Shown here one piece after another: positions 17,672 to 27,180 of a DNA stretch of 64,000 nucleotides. The notes beneath the pieces are model-generated. The model saw nothing but the letters and a program-made list of their open reading frames with translations, searched no databases and had not been told where the DNA came from. A program made the position numbers and the translations under genes. Position 1 is the first letter of the stretch; each line of letters begins with the position of its first letter. This stretch comes from an uncultured Eubacteriales bacterium (GTDB taxonomy: Bacteria; Bacillota; Clostridia; Christensenellales; Aristaeellaceae): the NCBI GenBank assembly GCA_902790015.1, contig CADAQF010000003.1, positions 62,001 through 126,000 of the forward strand, in the 5' to 3' direction.

Positions 17672-19197
17672 AGTATTTGGTTGGCATCGATGAGGGGACC
17701 ACAGGCTGCAAGGTTTGCCTGTTCGATGAAAACGGCACGCTCGTTTCCAGCAGCTACAGGGAGTACCCGTCCTATTATCCCCATCCCGGCTGGGTGGAGC
17801 AGGACATAGAAGAGATCCGTACGGCGGTGTTTGATTCCTGCAAGGAGACCATTTCAAAGTCCGGCGTAAACCCTGCCGAAATATCGGCCGTGGGCTATTC
17901 CAACCAGGGCATCACCATGGTGCTGCTGGACAAGGACGGAAAAGTGCTCAGGGATCATACCATCGGCTGGCAGGATGCGCGCAACGCCGAGGTCCTGGCC
18001 GAGGTTCAGCAGAAAATGACCCAGGAGGAATATTACAGCCGCACGGGCATGACCCTGGGCGCGTACAATACGTCCGTCCTCAACTGGCTCAAGCGCTTTG
18101 AGCCGCAGACCTGGGAAAAGATCGACCGCATCTGCTCCCATCAGGACTATTTTCTCAAAAAACTCGGAGCGGACGGATATTTCATCGACGAGGCTTCAGC
18201 CAATCTGATGTGCATGCTGAACGTTGAAACCGGCGACTGGGACCCGGAGGTCCTGAAGGTTTACAACGTGCGGTACGAGCAGCTGCCGACGATCGTCCAC
18301 GAAGCGGGAAAAATCGTCGGAACTGTCAGCGAGGACGTATCCGCTCAGACCGGGCTGCCCATCGGCTGCAAGGTGTGTGTCGGAGCGCTTGACACCAATT
18401 GCTGCACCCTGGCGGTGGGCGGGACCAGGCCCGGCGTCGAGGTCATGGTCGTAGGCACGGCCGGCACGGCGGTGCTGATCTGCGACAAGGCCTATAAGGA
18501 TCCGACCATGAAGGTGACCATCCGGACCAACCACGGCATGCCCAACTATCAGCTTTCCGCCATGACCAACACGGCTGCGTCCTCTTTCCGCTGGTTCAGG
18601 GACAACATGTGCGGCATGGAGGTCGCCATGGGAAAACTGATGGAGACGGACCCGTACAACCTGATCACCGCCATCGCCGCCCATTCAAAGCCCGGCGCCA
18701 ACGGCGTCACGGCGCTGACCTGTCTGCAGGGAGCCCATGTGCGACGCAGCAACGACTTTGCCCGGGGTACGTTCCTGGGCGTAAGCCTCGGAACGACCAA
18801 GGCCGATCTGGCCCACGCCATCCTGGAAGGCATCTGCTTTGAGATGTATGACATCATGCTGATGCAGGAGGAGGTCGGAGGCAGCATCGACAGGATCGTC
18901 CTGTGCGGCGGCGTCACCAAGAGCGACCTGTGGTGCCAGATGTTCGCGGATATCTGCGAAAAGCCCGTCGTCCTCATGGAGTCCGATGAGCTGGGCTGCC
19001 TGGGGGCGGCGATGTACGCGGGCATCGGCTCCGGCGTGTACACCGACTGCGACAACGCCGTCGCGCGCGGCGCGCACGTCAAAAAGGAATACATTCCGGA
19101 CGCGGACACCTTCAGCGCCTACAGAAAATCCTTCAGGCGCTGGAGCAAATCCTACGACCTGCTGTGCAGCAGCTATTATGGGGAGGAAGAAGAATGA
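17668..19197 (+). CDS. FGGY-family carbohydrate/polyol kinase, paralogue 1
   Basis: 509 residues, ATGA-coupled to cytidylyltransferase 1. Typical FGGY kinase: N-terminal phosphate loop GIDEGTTGCKVCLFDENG, PGWVEQD, GWQDARN, catalytic Asp in CVGALDTNCC, and the second ATPase part with GVSLGTTKADLAHAILEG, LCGGVTKS and GCLGAAMYAG. It phosphorylates a sugar or sugar alcohol with ATP. It is close to paralogues at 19972 and 24877 (shared LTCLQGAH, FRWFRD) and quite distinct from the true GlpK at 21520. No isomerase or epimerase of pentose catabolism is nearby, so I read it as providing polyol-phosphate to the coupled cytidylyltransferase. The substrate (ribitol, arabitol, xylitol, erythritol or others) is unknown. 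Confidence 0.85.
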   Translation: MKYLVGIDEGTTGCKVCLFDENGTLVSSSYREYPSYYPHPGWVEQDIEEIRTAVFDSCKETISKSGVNPAEISAVGYSNQGITMVLLDKDGKVLRDHTIGWQDARNAEVLAEVQQKMTQEEYYSRTGMTLGAYNTSVLNWLKRFEPQTWEKIDRICSHQDYFLKKLGADGYFIDEASANLMCMLNVETGDWDPEVLKVYNVRYEQLPTIVHEAGKIVGTVSEDVSAQTGLPIGCKVCVGALDTNCCTLAVGGTRPGVEVMVVGTAGTAVLICDKAYKDPTMKVTIRTNHGMPNYQLSAMTNTAASSFRWFRDNMCGMEVAMGKLMETDPYNLITAIAAHSKPGANGVTALTCLQGAHVRRSNDFARGTFLGVSLGTTKADLAHAILEGICFEMYDIMLMQEEVGGSIDRIVLCGGVTKSDLWCQMFADICEKPVVLMESDELGCLGAAMYAGIGSGVYTDCDNAVARGAHVKKEYIPDADTFSAYRKSFRRWSKSYDLLCSSYYGEEEE

Positions 19198-19958
19198 ACG
19201 TAGCGGTCATGCTCGCCGGGGGTGTCGGAAGAAGGACCGGAGCGCCGATCCCCAAGCAGTTTATTCCCGTGCTGGGAAAGCCCGTCATCGTGCATACACT
19301 GGAGACCTACGAAAAATTTGACTGCATCGACGCCGTCGAAGTGGTCACCGTGGAGGGATGGGATGAGGAAATCCGTTCCTATCCCGAAAAATACGGGCTT
19401 ACAAAGCTCAGGTGGGTCACTGTTGGGGGCGCTTCTGCGCAGGAGTCGATCAGGAACGGCATCTTCAATCTCGAGGGCAAGATCAAAGAGGACGACGTCA
19501 TCGTCATCGTGTCGAGCCTCTGCCCGCTGACCGAGGAGGAGATCATTCAGGATTCCCTCCGCGTGTGCAATACCTACGGCGGCGCGGTGGCCGGCGGCAT
19601 GTCCATCTATAATCTCACCGAGCTTAAGGACGGCTACTGGGGAAACGACATCGTATACAAGGAAAACCACGTCACCCTGAACTTCCCCTGGACGTACCCG
19701 CTGAAAACGCTTTTGTGGGCCTACCATAAGGGCGACGAGATGGGGATCCTGGAAAGCAACGCCGCCTATACCACCACCCTGATGGTCGATCTGGGGCAGA
19801 AGCTTTTCTTCTCCAAGGAGTCGGAAAGAAACAAGCTCAAGATCGTGACGCTGGATGACGTAGATATGATCGAGGGCTTCCTGCTGATAGACGAGCTGCG
19901 CAGGGGCAATACGGACGCGGTCCGTCTGATCAGGAAAAACAGAAACGACTGCTGCTGA
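19194..19958 (+). CDS. IspD/TarI-like cytidylyltransferase, paralogue 2
   Basis: 254 residues from the ATG at 19194, which overlaps the preceding kinase stop by four bases; a longer reading from 19164 would lie inside the kinase. N-terminus MLAGGVGRRTGAPIPKQF keeps the catalytic Arg and Lys, GGASAQESIRNGI the cytosine loop, and NKLKIVTLDD the third Lys. The HDAxRP motif is replaced by VSSLCPLTEE, and NFPWTYP replaces the usual TPQ segment, as in paralogues 1 and 3. It precedes FGGY kinase 2 by 13 bases. Probable CTP:polyol-phosphate cytidylyltransferase with a substrate different from paralogue 1. Confidence 0.8.
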   Translation: MNVAVMLAGGVGRRTGAPIPKQFIPVLGKPVIVHTLETYEKFDCIDAVEVVTVEGWDEEIRSYPEKYGLTKLRWVTVGGASAQESIRNGIFNLEGKIKEDDVIVIVSSLCPLTEEEIIQDSLRVCNTYGGAVAGGMSIYNLTELKDGYWGNDIVYKENHVTLNFPWTYPLKTLLWAYHKGDEMGILESNAAYTTTLMVDLGQKLFFSKESERNKLKIVTLDDVDMIEGFLLIDELRRGNTDAVRLIRKNRNDCC

Positions 19959-19971
19959 GGAGGACAAACGG

Positions 19972-21501
19972 ATGAAGTATATTGTGGGCGTCGATGAAGG
20001 GACCACCAGCTGCAAAACCTGTGTCTTTGACGAAAACGGAAAACTGCTTGCCAGCGCTTCCAGGGAGTATCCGTCTTATTATCCCAAGCCCGGCTACGTG
20101 GAGCAGGACCTGGAGGAGATCATCCGGGGCGTATACGATTCCTGCCGCGAAGCCATCCGCAAGTCCGGCGTAAAAAGAGAAGATATCGTCGGCGTCAGCT
20201 TTTCCAACCAGGGCGCCCTGCTGATGCTGGACAAGGACGGCAATTCCGCGCTGAAGCGGGCCATCGGCTGGCAGGATATGCGCTATAACGAGGTGCTGCC
20301 CGAAGCGAGAAAGCGCCTCGCCGGCGTTATGAGCGAGGACGAATTCTTCAAACTCGCCGGCTATTCCTACGGCTTTTACAACATCCCCCAGATCGACTGG
20401 GTCAAAAAGCATGATCCCGAAGGGTGGGCCAACGTGGCCTGCGTGTGCGGGCATCAGACCTTCCTGCTGAAGAAATTCGGCGCGCCGGGGTTCTTCATCG
20501 ACGAAAGCGAAGGGGCCGTCCTGGGCATGATGAACGTCGACACCCGCGAATGGGACGACCGGCTGATCGCCGCCAACGGCATCGACAGGAGTCTTCTGCC
20601 CAAGATCATCCATAAGCCGGGCGATGTGGTGGGCCATGTCACCGAGGAAGTCGCCTTTGAGACCGGCCTTCCCGTGGGCTGCAACATCGGTGTGGGCGGA
20701 CATGACGTGAACTGCAGCAAAATGGGCTGCGGAGCGAAGGAAGGCGGCACGGAAACCCTGATCGTCGGCACCGCCGGCGTGTCGCTGCTGGTCTGCGACG
20801 AACCCATCAGGGATCCTCAGAAGAGAATCACCTTCCGCACCAATCCCGGTTTTGACAATTACCAGCAGTATATCCTGATCTATACGGCGGCCTCTTCCTT
20901 CCGCTGGTTCCGCGACGAGATGTGCTCTTTTGAAGTGGCGGCCAGCCACTTGATGAATACCGATCCCTATGATATAATGACCACGATAGCCAAAAACTCC
21001 AAACCGGGCGCCAACGGCGTCACCGCGATGACCTGCCTGCAGGGCGCGCACGGCAGAAGAAAGAACGGCAATGCCCGCGGCACCTTCTTCGGCATCTCCC
21101 TGGGTACCACGAAGGCCGACCTGGCGCAGGCTATCATGGAAGGCATCACCTACGAGATGTACGATATCATCCGGATGAACGAGGAGTACACGACCATCAA
21201 TAAGGTGCGCCTGTGCGGCGGCGTGATCAAGAGCCCCTACTGGTGCCAGATGTTTGCCGACGTGTTCGGCAAGCCCATCGAGGTCACCGAGTCTCCCGAG
21301 CTCGGGGCGCTGGGCGCGGGCATGTTCGCCGGGATCGCCGGAGGCGTGTTCAGGGACTGCGCCGAGGCGATCGACAAGTGCGTAAGGCTCGCGAAGATCT
21401 ATACGCCCGACCCGGAAAAGCACAAGATCTATGAACAGGCTTTCCAGGTATGGAGCGAAGCCTATATGACGGTCAACGGGACGTTCTACAAGCAGGCTTA
21501 A
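19972..21501 (+). CDS. FGGY-family carbohydrate/polyol kinase, paralogue 2
   Basis: 509 residues behind a GAGGA site. N-terminus GVDEGTTSCKTCVFDENG, PGYVEQD, GWQDMRYN, catalytic Asp in GVGGHDVNCSKMGCG, LGTTKADLAQAIMEG and LCGGVIKSPYWCQMF. Same architecture as paralogues 1 and 3, but the catalytic loop GGHDVN differs from GALDTN and GNLDAN, which suggests a different polyol. The canonical glycerol kinase follows within 20 bases, so both are probably on one transcript from the promoter at 16081. Confidence 0.85.
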   Translation: MKYIVGVDEGTTSCKTCVFDENGKLLASASREYPSYYPKPGYVEQDLEEIIRGVYDSCREAIRKSGVKREDIVGVSFSNQGALLMLDKDGNSALKRAIGWQDMRYNEVLPEARKRLAGVMSEDEFFKLAGYSYGFYNIPQIDWVKKHDPEGWANVACVCGHQTFLLKKFGAPGFFIDESEGAVLGMMNVDTREWDDRLIAANGIDRSLLPKIIHKPGDVVGHVTEEVAFETGLPVGCNIGVGGHDVNCSKMGCGAKEGGTETLIVGTAGVSLLVCDEPIRDPQKRITFRTNPGFDNYQQYILIYTAASSFRWFRDEMCSFEVAASHLMNTDPYDIMTTIAKNSKPGANGVTAMTCLQGAHGRRKNGNARGTFFGISLGTTKADLAQAIMEGITYEMYDIIRMNEEYTTINKVRLCGGVIKSPYWCQMFADVFGKPIEVTESPELGALGAGMFAGIAGGVFRDCAEAIDKCVRLAKIYTPDPEKHKIYEQAFQVWSEAYMTVNGTFYKQA

Positions 21502-23016
<1,515 letters not shown>

Positions 23017-23076
23017 CCCTGACAGACTGACTGACATACAGAAGGGGGCGACCCGGAAAACGAACCATCCTCTTTT

Positions 23077-23129
23077 TAATCACCCGATAATCACTAATTG
23101 TTGATTTTTTTGAAGTTTGTTGGTATAAT
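23077..23129 (+). promoter_or_regulatory. Promoter and TAATCAC operators of the XRE-cytidylyltransferase gene
   Basis: TTGATT at 23101-23106 and TATAAT at 23124-23129 are spaced by 17 bases. Just upstream, TAATCAC occurs at 23077-23083 and 23088-23094, 11 bases apart, and ATAATCACTAA (23087-23097) is identical to the copy in the glpF promoter. Here the repeats sit immediately upstream of the -35 box; in the glpF promoter they overlap the core. Autoregulation by the XRE fusion is the simplest reading. Confidence 0.7.
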
Positions 23130-23161
23130 GGAACCAGCAGCATCATCGGGGGTTAACGCAA

Positions 23162-24103
23162 ATGTCACTCGCGGAAAACATAAAAAATCGCAGACTGGAA
23201 CTTGGCCTGTCGCAGCAGGAGCTGGCGGACGCCATGGGCTACAAGTCCCGCTCGACCATTGCCAAAATAGAAGCGGGGGAAAACTCCGTTCCCGCTAAAA
23301 AAATTAAAAAGTTCGCCGCTGTGATGAACACGACGGAAGCGTATTTAAAAACCGGCGTTCCGCCGCAAGCGCCCGGAAACTGGCCTGTCGAAGCCAAAGA
23401 AATCGGAGCGCAGGCCCCAAGGACCATCGCCGTCGTCCTCGCCGGAGGCCGGTCCACGCGCAACCTGCAGAACATTCCCAACCAGTTCATCAACATACTG
23501 GGAAAGCCTGTCATCATCTATACGCTGGAGCCGTATCAGCGGCATCCTTCCATCGACGATATCTACGTGGTGTGCCTGAAGGGCTGGGATACCATCGTTT
23601 CGGATTACGCCAGGCAGTACCGTATCGACAAGCTGAGAGGCATCATCCCCGCCGGGGAGACGGGCGCCCTTTCAGCCATGCAGGGCATGCTGGCGCTGGA
23701 CTGCAAAGATGGGGACACGATAGTCTTTCAGGAATCCACCCGGCCGCTGATAACGGAAGAGATCATTTCAAAGCTCCTGCATGCCTATCAGGGGGCCGGG
23801 GTGGTGTGCGAGCCGATGGACGATCATGTCCAGTTTCTGGTGGATGGCAGCGAAAAAAAGTACATCAGCCGGGAAAAGCTTTACGCGCTGCAGTCTCCGG
23901 AGGCCTACGATTACCGGGTGCTTAAGGAGGCGTATGACAAGGCCGTTTCAACCGGCCATCAGATGGACGAAACCTGCTGCTCGATGCTGATGTACCATCT
24001 GGGGTACGATCTGCACCTGATAGAAGGGAACCACAACAACATCAAAGCGGTCAGGCAGGAGGATATCGCGATCCTGAACGCCCTTCTTAAAAGCAGAGGG
24101 TGA
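23162..24103 (+). CDS. XRE-family regulator fused to a degenerate IspD/TarI-like cytidylyltransferase domain
   Basis: 313 residues. Residues 7-62 are a classic XRE helix-turn-helix (IKNRRLELGLSQQELADAMG, then STIAKIEAGEN). After a short linker, residues 87-312 are a nucleotidyltransferase: VVLAGGRSTRNLQNIPNQF, GKPVIIYTLEPYQ, QESTRPLITEE (where HDxxRP is expected), LQSPEAYDYRVLKEAY and a C-terminal NNIKAVRQED. The key catalytic Lys of the PKQ motif is Asn107, and the Asp of HDxxR is not kept, although Arg100, Arg194 and Lys295 are. So it probably binds CTP, a CDP-polyol or a polyol-phosphate without turning it over, and regulates the module. The domain looks closer to ordinary TarI than the three neighbouring paralogues. 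Own promoter with TAATCAC repeats. Confidence 0.82.
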   Translation: MSLAENIKNRRLELGLSQQELADAMGYKSRSTIAKIEAGENSVPAKKIKKFAAVMNTTEAYLKTGVPPQAPGNWPVEAKEIGAQAPRTIAVVLAGGRSTRNLQNIPNQFINILGKPVIIYTLEPYQRHPSIDDIYVVCLKGWDTIVSDYARQYRIDKLRGIIPAGETGALSAMQGMLALDCKDGDTIVFQESTRPLITEEIISKLLHAYQGAGVVCEPMDDHVQFLVDGSEKKYISREKLYALQSPEAYDYRVLKEAYDKAVSTGHQMDETCCSMLMYHLGYDLHLIEGNHNNIKAVRQEDIAILNALLKSRG

Positions 24104-24131
24104 CAGGACCGAAAGACAGGAGGAATACATT

Positions 24132-24854
24132 ATGCGCATAGCCATTCTGCTCGCAGGCGGGGTAGGAAAACGCCTGGGCGCCGGCAAGCCCAAGCAGTTT
24201 GTGGAACTGCTGGGCAGGCCTATGATCCTGTATGCCATGGAAATATACCAGCGTTCCCCGCTGATCGACGCGCTGGAGGTCGTTTGCGTGCCGGAATACA
24301 TCGATTATGTGTGGGAACTGGCGAAGGACAACGGCATCACCAAGCTGCGCTGGGTCTGCGCGGGCGGCGCCAGTTGCCAGGAGTCCACCCGCAACGGCAT
24401 TTTCAATCTGGAGGGCGTCTGCGCGCCGGACGATATGCTTACCGTCAATATGAGCTCCAGCCTTTTCGTCAGCGAGGAAATACTGGCGGATTCCTTTGCC
24501 GTGGCCGAAAAATACGGCAGCGCCTTCGCGTGCATGCCCTGCGTATACAATAACGCTGAAACCGAGGACGGCATTTCCTCCCGGAAGATCAACTTCAAGG
24601 AAAAAAACCGCACCGTCAATATGCCCTGGACCGCTTCCTTTGCCAAGCTGGACGCTATGTATCACAGGGCCTATGACGAAGGGATCGAGACAGGGGAGGC
24701 CGCCTATATGCCGACTTTGTTCCTGGCGCTGGGCGAGCCCATCTATTTTTCCAGGGACGACGGGCTGAACAAGATCCATATCCAGCGCCCCGCGGACGTC
24801 GAAATCGCCGAAGCGGTGCTGGAATACAGGCAGAACCATAAAAAGAAACCCTGA
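24132..24854 (+). CDS. IspD/TarI-like cytidylyltransferase, paralogue 3
   Basis: 240 residues, ATG after AGGAGG, 28 bases behind the XRE fusion. LLAGGVGKRLGAGKPKQF keeps the catalytic Arg and Lys; GGASCQESTRNGI is the cytosine loop. The HDAxRP motif is replaced by NMSSSLFVSEE, and NMPWTASF occupies the TPQ position, so it belongs to the same unusual subgroup as paralogues 1 and 2. At the place of the third catalytic Lys it has His (NKIHIQRPAD), unlike the other two. It is paired with FGGY kinase 3, 22 bases downstream. Probable CDP-polyol synthase; reduced or altered activity is possible because of the Lys-to-His change. Confidence 0.78.
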   Translation: MRIAILLAGGVGKRLGAGKPKQFVELLGRPMILYAMEIYQRSPLIDALEVVCVPEYIDYVWELAKDNGITKLRWVCAGGASCQESTRNGIFNLEGVCAPDDMLTVNMSSSLFVSEEILADSFAVAEKYGSAFACMPCVYNNAETEDGISSRKINFKEKNRTVNMPWTASFAKLDAMYHRAYDEGIETGEAAYMPTLFLALGEPIYFSRDDGLNKIHIQRPADVEIAEAVLEYRQNHKKKP

Positions 24855-24876
24855 CAGCAAAGAAGGAGGACAGAAA

Positions 24877-26394
24877 ATGAAGTATCTGATGGGCGTGGAC
24901 GAGGGAACCACCGGCTGCAAAGCCATTCTTTTCGACGAGACCGGGAAGCAGCTTGCTTCCACCGCGCGGGAATATCCCTCCTATTATCCGCATCCGGGCT
25001 GGGTGGAGCAGGATATCGGAGAGATCCGTACCGCCGTTTTTGAATGCATCCGGGAAACCGTGGTAAAATCCAACGTGGATCCTGCGGAGATCGCGGGCAT
25101 CAGCCATTCCAACCAGGGCATCACCATGGTGCTGCTGGACGAAAACGAAAAGCCTGTTTTCGATCACACCATCGGCTGGCAGGACCTGCGCTATGTGGAA
25201 ATGCTTCCCGAGCTTTCCAAAGAAGTGGACGCGGAGGAATACCGCCGGCTCTCCGGCATGCAGTTCGGCACCTACAACATTCCGGTGCTGCGCTGGCTGC
25301 AGAAGAACGAGCCGGAAAAATGGAGCCGCGTGCGCCGCATCTGCTCCCATCAGGACTGGTTCCTGCGCCAGTACGGGGCGGACGGCTACTATATCGACGA
25401 GGGCTGCACCAATTTCCTTTCCATGGCCCGTATGGCCGATAACGAATGGGACGAGCGGCTGATGAAAGTGTACGGCGTCACGAGGGATATGCTGCCGACG
25501 GTCTGCCATGCTCCCGGCACGGTGCTGGGTCATGTGACCGAACAGGTTTCCCGGGAAACGGGCCTGCCCACCACCTGCAAAGTCTGCATGGGCAATCTGG
25601 ACGCCAACAGCTGCGCCCTGGGCGGCGGCGCCAGCGAGGTCGGCACGCAGATCCTCATCATGGGCACAGCCGGCGTATCCATCTTTGTCACGGACAAGGA
25701 TAAGCTGGACCCCAACGGCCGCATCACCGTCCGTACCAACCCGGGCTTCGGCAACTGGCAGAACTACATCATGACCAATACCGGCGCTTCCGCCTTCCGC
25801 TGGTTCCGTGACGCCCTGTGCAGCATGGAAACGGCCACGTCTAAGCTCCTGGGCGTGGATCCCTACGACCTGATCACCGCCACGGCCTCTCATTCCCGCC
25901 CGGGCGCCAACGGCGTCACGGCGCTGACCTGCATCCAGGGCTCCCACACCCGCAAAAAGAACGAAAAGGCCAGAGGGTCATTCTTCGGGATCAGCCTGGG
26001 CACCAGCAAGGCGGATATCGCGGAGGCTATCCTGGAAGGCATCTGCTTTGAGATGAAGGATATCATGGCCATGAATCAGGAGCTTTCCGGCGAGGTCAGG
26101 CATGTCCGCCTCTGCGGCGGCGTCTCCAAGAGCCCCATGTGGTGCCAGATGTTCGCCGATGTCCTCAACAAGCCCGTGGAACTGATGGAAGTGACCGAAC
26201 TGGGCGCTCTGGGCGCCGCCATGTGTGCAGGCATCGGCGCCGGCCTGTATAAGGACTGCCCGGACGCTGTATCCAAATGCGTCAAGGTCACCAAGGTCTA
26301 TCGCCCCGATCCCGGCAGGGTCGGGGAATACGAAGAGGCCTTCCGCGTGTGGGAACGCTGCTACCGTGTCAGCAACGAAGAAATATACATCTGA
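24877..26394 (+). CDS. FGGY-family carbohydrate/polyol kinase, paralogue 3
   Basis: 505 residues behind AAGGAGG. GVDEGTTGCKAILFDETG, PGWVEQD, GWQDLRYVE, catalytic Asp in CMGNLDANSCALGGG, LGTSKADIAEAILEG, LCGGVSKSPMWCQMF and GALGAAMCAG. It is closest to paralogue 1 in the N-terminal third (YPSYYPHPGWVEQDI shared). It is the last gene of the polyol module and is followed by a perfect 13-bp hairpin. It would phosphorylate the polyol that cytidylyltransferase 3 activates. Confidence 0.85.
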   Translation: MKYLMGVDEGTTGCKAILFDETGKQLASTAREYPSYYPHPGWVEQDIGEIRTAVFECIRETVVKSNVDPAEIAGISHSNQGITMVLLDENEKPVFDHTIGWQDLRYVEMLPELSKEVDAEEYRRLSGMQFGTYNIPVLRWLQKNEPEKWSRVRRICSHQDWFLRQYGADGYYIDEGCTNFLSMARMADNEWDERLMKVYGVTRDMLPTVCHAPGTVLGHVTEQVSRETGLPTTCKVCMGNLDANSCALGGGASEVGTQILIMGTAGVSIFVTDKDKLDPNGRITVRTNPGFGNWQNYIMTNTGASAFRWFRDALCSMETATSKLLGVDPYDLITATASHSRPGANGVTALTCIQGSHTRKKNEKARGSFFGISLGTSKADIAEAILEGICFEMKDIMAMNQELSGEVRHVRLCGGVSKSPMWCQMFADVLNKPVELMEVTELGALGAAMCAGIGAGLYKDCPDAVSKCVKVTKVYRPDPGRVGEYEEAFRVWERCYRVSNEEIYI

Positions 26395-26410
26395 AAAAAT
26401 ATGTGATATA

Positions 26411-26448
26411 ATGATCCCTGTCCAGGATTATCCCGGGACAGGGATCAT
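26411..26448. terminator. Perfect 13-bp inverted repeat after the polyol module
   Basis: ATGATCCCTGTCC (26411-26423) and GGACAGGGATCAT (26436-26448) pair perfectly around a 12-base loop that itself contains GGATTATCC. It lies between the last FGGY kinase and the histidine phosphatase gene. No T-run follows, so it may be a weak terminator, an mRNA-stabilising stem or an operator. A TATAAT at 26407-26412 overlaps its left edge, with only a weak -35 candidate. Confidence 0.45.
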
Positions 26449-26477
26449 CTATTAACATAAAGGAAGCAGGCGGTCCA

Positions 26478-27131
26478 ATGCTCTTCTACATCGTCCGTCA
26501 CGGGGAAACCCGCTCCAACGTCGAAGGCCGTCTCCAGGGCTGGATCGACGACCCGCTCAATGAAAACGGGACAGCGCTGGCGAAGGTCACGGGCCGCGGG
26601 CTTCAGGGAGTACGCTTCGGCCGCTGCATCACCAGCCCCCTGCGCCGCGCGTATCAGACGGCGCAGACAGTCCTTGAGGAAAGCGGCAACGTATCCGTGC
26701 CGATCGAAACGGAGGACAGGATCAGGGAGATCCACATGGGGGAATGGGAGGGCAGACGCATAAGCCCCCGGTTCGGCGAGGTCGATCAGGAGATGATGCG
26801 TCTTTTCTTTACCGATCCCTTCCGTTTCCCGGGCTTTCCCGGCGGGGAAAAGGTGACCGATGTCTGTCAGAGGACGCAGGATTTTCTGCGCGAGCTGGCC
26901 CGGGAAGGAAAGGAAGAGGAAACCTGTCTGCTGGTCACCCACGGAGTCGCTCTGCGTTCCATGCTCAATTTTCTTTATGACGACCCGGCCGATTTCTGGC
27001 ACGGCCATGTGCCCTACAACTGCGCCGTGAACATCGTGTCCTTCCGGGACGGACAGTGGCGATTGCTGGCCGACGACAGGCTATATTACGAGCGCGAAGC
27101 GGCGGTGGACCGGTACGCGGCCTTCAGGTAA
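26478..27131 (+). CDS. Histidine phosphatase family protein (phosphoglycerate mutase-like)
   Basis: 217 residues. The N-terminal YIVRHGETRSNVEGRLQG contains the catalytic RHG motif; the acidic EIHMGEWEG and the second His in LLVTHGVALRSML complete the active site of the branch-1 histidine phosphatases. The protein is shorter than true dPGM and lacks its extra loops, so it is more likely a small-molecule phosphatase (for example of sugar or polyol phosphates) than a glycolytic mutase. It lies directly after the polyol module, but the hairpin between them and its own ribosome site leave co-transcription open. Confidence 0.8.
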   Translation: MLFYIVRHGETRSNVEGRLQGWIDDPLNENGTALAKVTGRGLQGVRFGRCITSPLRRAYQTAQTVLEESGNVSVPIETEDRIREIHMGEWEGRRISPRFGEVDQEMMRLFFTDPFRFPGFPGGEKVTDVCQRTQDFLRELAREGKEEETCLLVTHGVALRSMLNFLYDDPADFWHGHVPYNCAVNIVSFRDGQWRLLADDRLYYEREAAVDRYAAFR

Positions 27132-27180
27132 CGTATTGTGCGATGCTCACAAAAACTACCACGAAAGCGAGGAACAAAAG

